A stretch of 64,000 nucleotides of DNA, taken from positions 62,001 through 126,000 of the forward strand of contig JAHIXK010000010.1 of the NCBI GenBank assembly GCA_018815245.1, written 5' to 3'. Made by a program: the position numbers and the translations under genes. How positions within the stretch are numbered: position 1 is the first letter of the stretch; every line of letters begins with the position of its first letter. Positions 34,938 to 43,889 of this stretch are shown in pieces. The notes below the pieces were generated by a model, which worked only from the letters and a program-made list of their open reading frames with translations, was not told the origin of the DNA and ran no database searches. Source of the DNA: Gammaproteobacteria bacterium (GTDB taxonomy: Bacteria; Pseudomonadota; Gammaproteobacteria; Burkholderiales; Burkholderiaceae_B).

Positions 34938-35540
34938 ATGGAATTATTTGATGCAATCTATCAACGCCGTGCCATCAAGGCATTCGATCCTGAACACATC
35001 ATCTCAGCAGACGAGGAAAAGAAACTGTTTGAAGCCGCCATTCAGGCACCCACAAGCTTCAACATTCAACACTGGCGTTTCGTGGTGGTGCGCGACAAGG
35101 CTTTGCGTGCGGAAATGCGCAAGCTGGGCAATGACCAGGCTCAGATCACCGACGCATCATTGCTGGTCATCATGACGGCCGACATGAAGGCCTGGGACAA
35201 AAACCCCTCCCGTTACTGGACCCTTGCGCCCAAAGAAGTGGCCGACCTGCTGGTTGGCTGGATGGGCCCGTTCCATGACGGGCGCGAGTGGCTGCAACGC
35301 GACGAAGCGCAACGTTCGATCGGCATGGCCATGCAAACGCTGATGCTGGCGGCAAAAGGCATTGGTCTGGATTCATGCCCCATGATCGGCTTCGACATTG
35401 AAGGTATTGCGAAACTGATCAAGCTGCCTGACGACTATGTGATGGGCCCCATGGTGGCGATTGGCAAAGGCACCAAAGCGCCCTGGCCAAAGCCGGGTCA
35501 ACTTGCTCTGGATGAAGTGTTGGTGAACAACACCTTCTAA
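34938..35540 (+). CDS. Nitroreductase family protein
   Basis: 200 aa from ATG 34938 (MELFDAIYQRRAIKAF), with ACGGAG upstream; the open frame extends back into the catalase gene but without support. FMN-dependent NfsB-like fold: RRAIKAFDP, AAIQAPTSFNIQHWRFVVV, and late GLDSCPMIGFD. Reduces nitroaromatics, quinones or flavins with NAD(P)H. Separated from the catalase-like gene by a terminator, so expression is probably independent. Confidence 0.88.
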   Translation: MELFDAIYQRRAIKAFDPEHIISADEEKKLFEAAIQAPTSFNIQHWRFVVVRDKALRAEMRKLGNDQAQITDASLLVIMTADMKAWDKNPSRYWTLAPKEVADLLVGWMGPFHDGREWLQRDEAQRSIGMAMQTLMLAAKGIGLDSCPMIGFDIEGIAKLIKLPDDYVMGPMVAIGKGTKAPWPKPGQLALDEVLVNNTF

Positions 35541-35562
35541 AACACAACAGACAATTTTCCTG

Positions 35563-36675
35563 TCACTCCACATTCGTGCTGCACTCCGCAGCACTGGGTG
35601 TGTGGTGGCAGCGCACTTTCTTCAGAAAACTCATCATGCGTTTGTCGTACACGCCTTCCTGGGTCAATTGAATGCGCGCTTGTTGCATCATCACGTTGTA
35701 CTTTTCCTGATCCGCAGGTGTTACGTTCATCCAGTATTTGGCAGGCACCTGCTTCTCAATCGTTTTGACAGCTTCCAGAGCCTGGTCGATAAAACCCAAA
35801 CCAAACTTGCGCATTTTCTTCAAGCGGTCGTCGAGGTCGGGTACTTCTTTTTCAAGGCGGGTACGGTTGATGATTGCCGAGCCCGTTACATTCAATAGCG
35901 GCATTTTGTACACGCCACCCTTGGTACCCAAACCGCGATACAACTCAAGCGGGGCAAAAGCCACAGCTGGGGCGGCCACAATGTCGACCACGCCATTGTT
36001 GAATTTCTGGGCAAAGTTGGTGATGTCGCTGGGCACCGCCTGTGCGCCCAATTGCTGAATCATTTTGGCCTGGCTTTTGTCCCAATCCATCACAGCCACT
36101 TTTTTGCCAGCGGCCTTTTCGATGGAATCTATCGAGCGGTCATTCACCATGACATAAGCTGCACCCAACGGAGCCATTCCCACCACCTGGTATTTGCCTT
36201 GAATTGACAGGTCATACAAGGCGTCGTTGCCCATCAACACCTGCAAGGCGGTTTTTACATGCGCGTAAGAAGGCAGCGCACCGACCGCATCAAAGCTGCC
36301 CATGAAGGAGTTGAACAGACGTGCGCGCAGGGTGGTAATGCCCACTGCTTCACACTGCCCGGTGCGAAACGATTCCGTTGCCACGGTTTCATTGGTGTGG
36401 GCAATCAGCTCGGCAAACACATTCCACTTGCGTGCTTCAAGGGCAATGTCTTGCGCAATGCTGAACACCGGGCCGGCTTTGCCCAAAATATCGAAAATGC
36501 AAATCTTGATGTACAGCGGCTTGTCCAGCGGCTTCATTTCTTTCATCAGTTGGCGCGACACATTGCCGATCAAACCCGGTGGTATTTCAGGCCCCTTGAC
36601 TTGTGCAATAGCGTTGGGCGCGAATAGAAAACCTGACAGGGTCAGCACAAGGTTCAGCAAACGGATGGGGGTCAT
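35563..36675 (-). CDS. Putative periplasmic solute-binding protein (DUF6091 type)
   Basis: 370 aa with signal peptide LVLTLSGFLFAPNAIAQ. The sequence (KPLYIKICIFDILGKAGPVF, SFRTGQCEAVGITTLRARLF, NNGVVDIVAAPAVAFAPLEL) matches the pattern of proteobacterial proteins named putative solute-binding protein, distantly like TRAP DctP. No TRAP permease genes lie adjacent. Ligand unknown. Confidence 0.65.
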   Translation of the reverse strand: MTPIRLLNLVLTLSGFLFAPNAIAQVKGPEIPPGLIGNVSRQLMKEMKPLDKPLYIKICIFDILGKAGPVFSIAQDIALEARKWNVFAELIAHTNETVATESFRTGQCEAVGITTLRARLFNSFMGSFDAVGALPSYAHVKTALQVLMGNDALYDLSIQGKYQVVGMAPLGAAYVMVNDRSIDSIEKAAGKKVAVMDWDKSQAKMIQQLGAQAVPSDITNFAQKFNNGVVDIVAAPAVAFAPLELYRGLGTKGGVYKMPLLNVTGSAIINRTRLEKEVPDLDDRLKKMRKFGLGFIDQALEAVKTIEKQVPAKYWMNVTPADQEKYNVMMQQARIQLTQEGVYDKRMMSFLKKVRCHHTPSAAECSTNVE

Positions 36676-36774
36676 GGTGTTGTCACAGATGTAACTGAGC
36701 GGTTACATCTTGCATCAGGCACAGTGTTCTGGTCAACTTTTCTGCGCAGCTTGTGTTCTGATTGTCAATCCGGA

Positions 36775-36939
36775 TTAAATTTTTCTGGCAACCACAGCGC
36801 ACAACAAGCTGACACCACCCAGTGTCAGCCAGGACCAGTAATCCCAGGCACCATCGCCCAGCAACGCAGCAACCAAACCCGCACCGGTCACGGTGCCAAC
36901 CACCATCGGCCAACCCCACAACTTCATGCCCCGGTTCAT
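36775..36939 (-). CDS. Small two-helix membrane protein next to PepSY protein
   Basis: 54 aa from ATG 36939 (MNRGMKLWGWPMVVG), overlapping the PepSY stop as ATGA. Two hydrophobic segments, about residues 10-27 and 33-50, joined by GDGAWDYW, ending VVARKI. A small membrane protein of this kind commonly follows receptor-PepSY pairs; function unknown. A longer frame to 37023 exists but lies inside the PepSY gene. Confidence 0.65.
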   Translation of the reverse strand: MNRGMKLWGWPMVVGTVTGAGLVAALLGDGAWDYWSWLTLGGVSLLCAVVARKI

Positions 36940-38036
36940 GCGCTCACCTTTCTGTATTTGACCCACCACAGGTACAGGCCACTGCCCAGCACAATCATTG
37001 TGAAAATATTGAGAATCGCCCAAATGATCTGCATGGGCAAACCGCCGTAGTCGCCGAAGTGCAAGGGTTGCGAAACCTGCAAGGCCGTGAGGTACCAGGG
37101 CAGGCTTTCACTGGCAGTCACTTCTGCCGTGCTGGCGTCCACCAACACGGGTTTTGAAGTGTGTGCGGTCACAGGCTCGCTGCCACGCAAAAACACGCCA
37201 TAGTGATGCGGGCTTGAAAAACCGGTGCCCGGAAAGGCAATGAACTGAATGGTGCGTTTCGGTTCAAGCGCCAATGCGCTGTTCACCGCGGCCTGCAAGG
37301 AACCCAGTTGCTGCAAAGGTGCTTTGTCTTTGTAAGGTGCCACCATGTCGGCCAGGTGGGTGCGTTGCCAGTTCATGAACAGCAACTCGCCCCACGCGTT
37401 GATTACGCCTGTGCCCCCCACCACGAAAAACCACACCAGGGTAACAATGCCAAGGGCGTTGTGCACATCAAGCCACTTGGTCGGTTTTTCTTTGTCGGTG
37501 CGCACCTGTGCAAAGCCCAGCTTGCGCATGAACGGTGCGTACAGCACCACACCAGACACCAGGGCAATCAGCAACAGAACGCCCATGAAACCCAGAAAAA
37601 CCATGCCGGGCAAACCTGCAAACATGTCAACGTGCAAGGATTCAATAAAGTTCATCACCCCGCCTTCCAGCGCAGGCTCAGCCACCACATCACCGGTGCG
37701 TGCATCCACCGCCACCTGCTTCAAACCTTCTTCAAGATTGGGCGCTTTGGACAGGGTGACGTACCACACCCGGTCGTCGTCCGGGTCTTGCGACACAAAC
37801 ATACCCACCTTGTCCGGGTACTGTGAAATGGCAATCTCCATCACCCTGTCCAAACTGATCCGGGGGTGATCCGCAGGCAACTCCACCGGTTCCACATCAG
37901 CCCCGGTGAAGTGTGCAATTTCATGCTCAAAGATCAGGGGCAAACCAGTCAGCCCCAGCATCAACATGAACACAGTGCACACCAGGCTGCTCCACTTGTG
38001 CAACCACACCCAGGTGCGAATAGACTGCTTGGTCAT
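36936..38036 (-). CDS. PepSY-associated TM protein, probable siderophore ferric reductase
   Basis: 366 aa with four transmembrane segments (about 17-37, 135-160, 187-207, 335-357), PepSY domains between, and repeated membrane histidines (VWLHKWSS, EHEIAHF, WLDVHNALG). Proteins of this family next to siderophore receptors, such as FoxB and FpvG, reduce ferric siderophores at the inner membrane. It starts 3 bases after the stop of the receptor and shares its operon. Confidence 0.85.
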   Translation of the reverse strand: MTKQSIRTWVWLHKWSSLVCTVFMLMLGLTGLPLIFEHEIAHFTGADVEPVELPADHPRISLDRVMEIAISQYPDKVGMFVSQDPDDDRVWYVTLSKAPNLEEGLKQVAVDARTGDVVAEPALEGGVMNFIESLHVDMFAGLPGMVFLGFMGVLLLIALVSGVVLYAPFMRKLGFAQVRTDKEKPTKWLDVHNALGIVTLVWFFVVGGTGVINAWGELLFMNWQRTHLADMVAPYKDKAPLQQLGSLQAAVNSALALEPKRTIQFIAFPGTGFSSPHHYGVFLRGSEPVTAHTSKPVLVDASTAEVTASESLPWYLTALQVSQPLHFGDYGGLPMQIIWAILNIFTMIVLGSGLYLWWVKYRKVSA

Positions 38037-38039
38037 CGA

Positions 38040-40193
38040 TTAAAAATCCAGCGAAGCAGACACGGTCAAGGTGCGCGGGTTGCCAATGGTCAGGTAACCA
38101 AATCCGGGGAAACCTCCGGCTGACGCCCAATAGTTGCGGTCGGTCAAATTGTCCAAACGGGCACGCAGGGTCAGTGCCTGATCATTGCCCACAGGCATGA
38201 CGTAACGCACACCCATGTCCAGCCGCGTCCATGATGGCACTTCCTGTGTGTTGGCTGAATTGGCATACTGGCTGCTGGTGTACAAGGCACGCGTTTCAAA
38301 CGCAAAACCCGTCAACTGTTCCGGGCTCCATTCAACGCCCACATTGGCCTGCCGTTGCGGTGCGCCAATTGCATCCTTGCCATCCACATCGGTATTCAGG
38401 AAACTGATGCCGCCCAACACGGTGACTGTTTTGCTGGCTTTGCCAAACGCCATAATCTCCAGGCCCCTGTTGGTTTGGTCATCAACCTGGCGGTAGGTGT
38501 TGTTGCTGTCAACGCCATACACGGGTTTGTCGCTTTGGAACACAGACACTGAACCACCCACGCTGCCGCCGTCGTACTTCAAGCCAATTTCGGTCTGTTC
38601 GGTTTTAAAGGGTTTGAATACCTGGCCTGCATTGGTCACGGCTTGACCATTGGCAGAGGCCGGGGCGGTGTCACCCCGGACCAAACCCTCAATGTAGTTG
38701 GCGTACACGGAATACTGTGGATTGATTTTGTACACCACGCCAGCCACCGGGGTGGTGGCGCTTTCTGAATAATTGTCGGTTTGCGCACCGCTGTTGAAAT
38801 CAAAGCTGGTGGATTCAATAGTTTGTCGGCGCGCGCCCACGGTCACCAACAGTTGATCATTCAACAATGCCAGGGTGTCGGCAATTGCAAGGCTTGACGT
38901 TTCTGTTTTCCCGGTCACCAGGGGGTTGCCCAAATCACCGCCTAAAAACGCATTGGCCGGCGGCTCATCGACAGGCATGGGGTTGTAAATATTGCCGCCA
39001 AACCCTGCAAAGCTGGAGAATGCAAATGCATTTCTTGATTCAAGTTCAAAAACCGAAGCGGAGGTGCTCACGGTGTGCTTCACACCACCGGTGTTGAACT
39101 GGAAACGCAAACCAGCTTCTGCGGTTTGCACAGAATCTTCGCGTGTGTTTGTAAAGCGAAGTGAATTGGTATCACCCTGTGCATTCGTTACGGTGGGGTT
39201 TGCAAAATTGCCTGCTTCGTTGCTTTCCCGAACACCGCCGGCCAGCCAGCCGGTCACGGTGTTGTTGAAATCATATTCAGTGCGCACCGTGGCGAAGGTG
39301 TCTTCTGCGTTGGAATAAGTCCAGGGTTGGGCAATGCTGCGGTCTGCTCGCGGTGCAGCCGGAATGGCAAGGCCAGCTGCAATGGTTACGTTGGGTTGCG
39401 AAGCCTGCAGCTTGTGGTCTTGATAACCCAGGTCGGCGGAAATGCGAAGTTTGTCACGGCGGAAATCGGCACCCACGGCAAACAGGGTCAGTTCGCGTGA
39501 TTCGCCATTCACGCTGGTGTCGCCATCGCGCTTGGCCACTGTTGCCCGCACGCCGGTGGAGCCCTCGTTGAAGCGACGCGCAAAGTCGCCTGCCAAATAG
39601 GCCTCGCCCCCATCCTGAATGCCTGCGGTGGCCTGGTTGATGTCATGATTCGGCGCACGCTTGGGCACCACATTAATGGCACCACCCAAACCGCTGCCGC
39701 CAGGCGCAGCACCATTCAAAAAGGCACTGGCGCCGCGCAACACTTCCACCCGCTCAATCAGTTCCGAGGCCAGGTATTGACGCGGCAACAAACCATACAA
39801 ACCGTTGTACGACATGTCGTCCGAGAAAATCGGCAAACCGCGCACCAGGTATACCTGCTGGAAATTGCCAAAACCGCGCGCCACACGCACCGCCGGGTCG
39901 TTCAACAACACCTCGCCCACGCTGGCTGCTTGTTGATCCTGAATCAACTTCGACGTGTAACTGGTCAGGTTAAAAGGCGTGTCCATGTTCGACTGCGTGC
40001 CCAACAAACCCACACGGCCACCAGTGGCCACTTGCCCCCCCGCGTATTCCGGGGCCAAGCCTTCGGCCGATGCATCGGCACTGGCGTTGACCTGCACAGC
40101 GGGCAATTCCGCAGTTTGCGCAAAGGCAGTTGAAGACAATGCAGCGAACACGGCCAGGGCCACAGCGCTCAGTTTTGGGTTATGGGTGATCAT
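38040..40193 (-). CDS. TonB-dependent siderophore receptor, FhuA/FcuA type
   Basis: 717 aa. Signal peptide LAVFAALSSTAFAQ, TonB box-like LPAVQVNAS, plug with VLLNDPAVRVARGFGNFQQ, VLRGASAFLNGAAPGGSGLG and GAINVVPKRAP, and a barrel ending in LTVSASLDF with terminal Phe. This plug is typical of hydroxamate and xenosiderophore receptors. First gene of receptor-PepSY-54 aa protein. A strong Fur box precedes it. The organism's own siderophore (first 10 kb) appears to be of carboxylate type, so this receptor may serve a foreign siderophore. Confidence 0.9.
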   Translation of the reverse strand: MITHNPKLSAVALAVFAALSSTAFAQTAELPAVQVNASADASAEGLAPEYAGGQVATGGRVGLLGTQSNMDTPFNLTSYTSKLIQDQQAASVGEVLLNDPAVRVARGFGNFQQVYLVRGLPIFSDDMSYNGLYGLLPRQYLASELIERVEVLRGASAFLNGAAPGGSGLGGAINVVPKRAPNHDINQATAGIQDGGEAYLAGDFARRFNEGSTGVRATVAKRDGDTSVNGESRELTLFAVGADFRRDKLRISADLGYQDHKLQASQPNVTIAAGLAIPAAPRADRSIAQPWTYSNAEDTFATVRTEYDFNNTVTGWLAGGVRESNEAGNFANPTVTNAQGDTNSLRFTNTREDSVQTAEAGLRFQFNTGGVKHTVSTSASVFELESRNAFAFSSFAGFGGNIYNPMPVDEPPANAFLGGDLGNPLVTGKTETSSLAIADTLALLNDQLLVTVGARRQTIESTSFDFNSGAQTDNYSESATTPVAGVVYKINPQYSVYANYIEGLVRGDTAPASANGQAVTNAGQVFKPFKTEQTEIGLKYDGGSVGGSVSVFQSDKPVYGVDSNNTYRQVDDQTNRGLEIMAFGKASKTVTVLGGISFLNTDVDGKDAIGAPQRQANVGVEWSPEQLTGFAFETRALYTSSQYANSANTQEVPSWTRLDMGVRYVMPVGNDQALTLRARLDNLTDRNYWASAGGFPGFGYLTIGNPRTLTVSASLDF

Positions 40194-40221
40194 GCGAAAC
40201 TCTGGTAAATGAATAATTCCG

Positions 40222-40250
40222 CAATTATAATGATAATTATTCTTATTTAT
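40222..40250. promoter_or_regulatory. Fur box before siderophore receptor
   Basis: ATAATGATAATTATTCTTA (about 40228-40246) agrees at most positions with the 19-base Fur consensus. It lies about 35 bases upstream of the receptor start at 40193. The best Fur site in the window. Confidence 0.75.
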
Positions 40251-40373
40251 ATTAACGAATGTTAATTTTCATACCTCATTCACTCGAATCAGTACAAACC
40301 CCGATCCACAGGCATTGGGTTATGCTGGGCGTCAAGTATCCGAAAATCGCATCGTTTCGCTCAATTCAACACC

Positions 40374-41618
40374 ATGAACCAAGCACTTCGACCCTGGCTC
40401 GATTCTTTTTATCAACGTGAATCCAGGCGCATTCTGGCCACTTTGATTCGCCTGCTCGGCGACTTCGACCTTGCTGAAGAAGCCATGCACGAAGCATTTT
40501 CCATTGCCCTTCAACAATGGGAACACGCTGGCGTGCCGGCCAACCCACGCGCGTGGCTGGTGTCCACTGCCCGCTTCAAAGCAATTGACCACATTCGCCG
40601 CCGTGCGAAATTCGACACCTCGTTTGAAGACGTGGCCGATCAACTGGCCGAGCAACTGCACCACGAACCCGACTACGCCGATGACTGCATTGAGGACGAC
40701 CGCCTTCGACTGATTTTCACATGCTGCCACCCCAGCCTGTCGCCTGAAGCACAGTTGGCCCTGACCCTGCGTGAAGTGTGTGGCCTTTCCACCGAAGAGG
40801 TGGCCAGTGCATTTTTAAGCAGCACACCCACCATGGCGCAGCGTATTGTTCGCGCCAAGACAAAAATTCGCGATGCCAGAATTCCATATGAAGTTCCGCA
40901 AGCAGACCACCTTCAAGAGCGCCTGCATGCCGTGCTTCAAGTGATCTACCTGGTATTCAACGAAGGCTATTCCGCGTCCACAGGCGATGCACTGGTGCGG
41001 CAGGAACTTTGCAGCGAAGCCATTCGACTTGCACGCCTATTGGTTGAATTGCTGCCCGAGCCCGAGGCAATCGGCCTGCTGGCTTTGATGTTGCTCAACG
41101 ATTCCCGCCGCAATACGCGCAGCACTGCCAACGGCGATCTTGTTCTGCTGGCCGAGCAGGACCGCAGCCAATGGGATCAAGCACAAATTCTGGAAGGCTG
41201 CCAGTTGGTGCTGCAGGCATTGGCCACCCGGCGTTTTGGGGCATACACCCTGCAGGCCGCCATCAGTGCGGTGCATGCAGAAGCACCAAGCGCCGAACAA
41301 ACGGATTGGGCGCAAATTGTGGGCCTGTACGATGCATTGCTGGAACACACACAATCGCCCGTGGTGGCACTGAACCGCGCCGTGGCAGTGGCCATGCTCG
41401 ACGGCCCGGCTGCGGGGCTGGCACTGGTGGATGAATTGCTTGCGCAAGGCCAATTGAATGAATACCACCTGGCCCATGCCACCCGCGCCGACCTTTGCCG
41501 GCGACTGGGCAAACTGGATGAAGCGCAGGCAGCTTACAAGGAAGCACTTCGACTGACCCGCCAGGGGCCGGAACAACGCTTTCTTCAAAGCCGCCTCAAT
41601 GAACTAAAGAAAAACTGA
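40374..41618 (+). CDS. ECF42-type RNA polymerase sigma factor with DUF6596/TPR-like extension
   Basis: 414 aa. Region 2 reads LIRLLGDFDLAEEAMHEAF and WLVSTARFKAIDHIRRRAK; region 4 is LREVCGLSTEEVASAFLSS followed by MAQRIVRAKTKIRDA. The C-terminal half is the DUF6596 block (HAVLQVIYLVFNEGYSAS) and a TPR-like end (LNRAVAVAMLDGPAAGLALV). ECF42 sigma factors lack an anti-sigma gene, use this extension for control, and lie next to DGPF/YciI proteins, exactly as here. Confidence 0.9.
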   Translation: MNQALRPWLDSFYQRESRRILATLIRLLGDFDLAEEAMHEAFSIALQQWEHAGVPANPRAWLVSTARFKAIDHIRRRAKFDTSFEDVADQLAEQLHHEPDYADDCIEDDRLRLIFTCCHPSLSPEAQLALTLREVCGLSTEEVASAFLSSTPTMAQRIVRAKTKIRDARIPYEVPQADHLQERLHAVLQVIYLVFNEGYSASTGDALVRQELCSEAIRLARLLVELLPEPEAIGLLALMLLNDSRRNTRSTANGDLVLLAEQDRSQWDQAQILEGCQLVLQALATRRFGAYTLQAAISAVHAEAPSAEQTDWAQIVGLYDALLEHTQSPVVALNRAVAVAMLDGPAAGLALVDELLAQGQLNEYHLAHATRADLCRRLGKLDEAQAAYKEALRLTRQGPEQRFLQSRLNELKKN

Positions 41619-41721
41619 AATAATTTTTAAGGCCATTGTCGATTTGAGAAAATGCCATTCGACTAATCCATGAAGGCGACGCAAACGCGCCACACACTGA
41701 CCCCATGGACAAGGAGAAAAC

Positions 41722-42138
41722 ATGAACGCAATCAAGGCAGTACTGGAGAGCTGGCAGCAAGCCGTTGTTGACGAAAATCTGGACAACATCATGCGCCACT
41801 ACAGTGACGATGTGGTGTCGTTTGACGCCATCAAGGCACTTCAAATTGTGGGCAAAAACAATTACGCCGAGCACTGGAAATACTGCATGGGGCTGTGTCC
41901 CGGCGGAGTCATCATGGAAATTCATGAACTGGCCATTTACGAGGCGGAAAAAGTGGCCTTCTGCCACTACCTGTTGCGCTGTGGCTCGGTGCAAGACTTT
42001 GGCAAGGAAAACGCGGGCTGGATGCGGGCCACGGTCTGCCTTCAACTTGAACAGGGGCAATGGAAGATTGTTCATGAACACTTTTCATCGCCTTTTGATC
42101 CCGAAACCGGCAAAGCCATTTTCGATGCGCAACCCTGA
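41722..42138 (+). CDS. SnoaL/NTF2-like protein
   Basis: 138 aa, NTF2-like fold (SnoaL/DUF4440): VLESWQQAVVDENLDNIMRH, YSDDVVSFD and ATVCLQLEQGQWKIVHEHFS. Such proteins bind small molecules or act as isomerases. It lies between the ECF42 sigma factor and two YciI proteins on the same strand, so it is probably part of the regulon. GGAG-type ribosome site (AAGGAG, 41710-41715). Confidence 0.8.
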   Translation: MNAIKAVLESWQQAVVDENLDNIMRHYSDDVVSFDAIKALQIVGKNNYAEHWKYCMGLCPGGVIMEIHELAIYEAEKVAFCHYLLRCGSVQDFGKENAGWMRATVCLQLEQGQWKIVHEHFSSPFDPETGKAIFDAQP

Positions 42139-42158
42139 AAAAAGAGGGATTACATTCA

Positions 42159-42533
42159 ATGAAATACCTGTGCCTTGCCCATGAAGAGGAAGGCCTGTTC
42201 AAAGCCATGCCACATGAACAGTGGCTGGCTTTGCGGCAGGAAACTCTCGACTATGTTCAATCGCTCAAGGCCAGCGGACATTTGATTGCAACCCACGCAC
42301 TTCAAAGTGCCAGGCACGGCGTGCTGGTGCGTGTACGCAACCACGACTTGGTTACATCCGATGGTCCTTTCGCGGAAACCAAAGAACAACTGGGCGGCAT
42401 TTTCCTGATTGAAGCACACGATTTCAATGAGGCACTGCGAATTGCCTCCCGATGGCCCTCAGCCCGATTGGGAACCATCGAAGTTCGCCCTGTCGAAGAA
42501 ACTTTGCGGAAAAAAAACCGCTATGGAGATTGA
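42159..42533 (+). CDS. YciI/DGPF family protein 1
   Basis: 124 aa. DGPF signature in LVTSDGPFAETKEQLGGIF, then an alpha/beta ferredoxin-like end (ALRIASRWPSARLGTIEVRP). Starts MKYLCLAHEEEG. DGPF proteins of ECF42 loci are of unknown biochemical function. It ends 2 bases before its paralogue. Confidence 0.88.
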   Translation: MKYLCLAHEEEGLFKAMPHEQWLALRQETLDYVQSLKASGHLIATHALQSARHGVLVRVRNHDLVTSDGPFAETKEQLGGIFLIEAHDFNEALRIASRWPSARLGTIEVRPVEETLRKKNRYGD

Positions 42534-42535
42534 CC

Positions 42536-42925
42536 ATGAAATACCTGGCACTGGTGTATTACAGCGAAGAAATCATGAATGCCATGTCGCAGCAGGAATG
42601 GGATGCACTGAACAACGAATGCATGGCCTGCGTTGAGAACTTAAGCAGCAAAGGCCACTACATCACCGGCAGCCCATTGTTGCCAGTAAACACCGCCACC
42701 ACGGTGCGTGTACGCAACGGCAAAACCCACACCACCGATGGCCCGTTTGCAGAAACCAAAGAACAGCTGGCCGGTTTTTACATGCTTGAAGCCAAAGACC
42801 TGAACGAGGCGATTGCGCTTGCAGAAAAAATTCCACCAGCGCGTTACGGCTCCATTGAAGTACGCCCGGCGAGGGAATTGGTGGCACAGGGCAATGCGGC
42901 TGGGGGAATTAAATCAACCACTTGA
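42536..42925 (+). CDS. YciI/DGPF family protein 2
   Basis: 129 aa from ATG 42536 (MKYLALVYYSEE), with GGAG seven bases upstream. DGPF signature THTTDGPFAETKEQLAGFY. Paralogue of the preceding gene and tandem with it. Its end overlaps the convergent AEC permease gene by 17 bases. Confidence 0.88.
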   Translation: MKYLALVYYSEEIMNAMSQQEWDALNNECMACVENLSSKGHYITGSPLLPVNTATTVRVRNGKTHTTDGPFAETKEQLAGFYMLEAKDLNEAIALAEKIPPARYGSIEVRPARELVAQGNAAGGIKSTT

Positions 42926-43880
42926 CCGCCGTTGAAAACGTAACAAAAGCAATTGCCGTTGAGAACAAGACAATCTGCGCGATTCTGCGCGAATCTGCTT
43001 CAAACTTTTCTGCAAGCACCGTGATGCTGCTTGCACTTGGCAGTGCTGCCACCAGCACCAGCACCGTAAGTGACTGCGGAGACAAATCAAACCCCATTTG
43101 CGTGTACACATAGCCCACGCCCAGTACCAGCAGCGGGTGAACAATCAATTTATACACCACGATCAAGTGGATGTCGCCCAGTGGAAACCGGCCTGCGGGG
43201 GCAGAATCTGCCGCCGCTGTGACGGGTGGCCGGGCCAGCATTGCGCCGATGGTGAACAGGGCAATGGGCGAACAGGAATTGGCAAACATCTTGATGACCT
43301 GATCCACCGGCTCGTAAAAACGAAAAGCCGTGGCTGAACAAACTGCCCCCAACACCACCGCCCAGGGCAGCGGGTTCAACAGCACGCCTTTCATGGCTTT
43401 TTTTGCTGCATCCATTGCACCGCCATCGCCTTGTTGCCCCAAACGTGACAAGGCAATACACAGCGACGAAGTAATGATCATATCGATTGATATGGACACC
43501 ACAGCAGGCCCAACACCACTGGCACCCACCAACGAAACCAGTATGGGCATGCCCATGAAACCAGAATTGGGAAACGCTGCAACCAGTGCACCGAACGCAG
43601 CATTGTTCCAGTTGGTGTTGCCGCGGCGGGTCGTGACAATTGTCAGAAACACCATCAGCAACGCACACAGCATGTAAACAAATATGGTGTGCGGATCAAA
43701 CAGTTCACCAACATCCATGTTGGCTGCAAACTGAAACAACATGCTGGGCAAGGCGAAATACAGCACGAATGCGTTCAGGCCGGGGATGGCGCCCAAAGGC
43801 AACAAACGTCCACGCGTGGCCAGATAACCACAAAGAATCAGGGCAAAAAACGGCAAGGTAACCAGAAAAATTTGTTGCAT
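42909..43880 (-). CDS. AEC family transporter
   Basis: 323 aa from ATG 43880 (MQQIFLVTLPFFALIL); GTG 43889 is possible. About ten hydrophobic segments in the auxin efflux carrier pattern (FVLYFALPSMLFQFAAN, AFPNSGFMGMPILVSLVG, LPSASSITVLAEKF). Bacterial members carry organic acids such as malate or malonate. It begins 9 bases after the histidine phosphatase stop, so it may be the last gene of the acyl-CoA cluster. Confidence 0.87.
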   Translation of the reverse strand: MQQIFLVTLPFFALILCGYLATRGRLLPLGAIPGLNAFVLYFALPSMLFQFAANMDVGELFDPHTIFVYMLCALLMVFLTIVTTRRGNTNWNNAAFGALVAAFPNSGFMGMPILVSLVGASGVGPAVVSISIDMIITSSLCIALSRLGQQGDGGAMDAAKKAMKGVLLNPLPWAVVLGAVCSATAFRFYEPVDQVIKMFANSCSPIALFTIGAMLARPPVTAAADSAPAGRFPLGDIHLIVVYKLIVHPLLVLGVGYVYTQMGFDLSPQSLTVLVLVAALPSASSITVLAEKFEADSRRIAQIVLFSTAIAFVTFSTAVKWLI

Positions 43881-43889
43881 CACATACAC

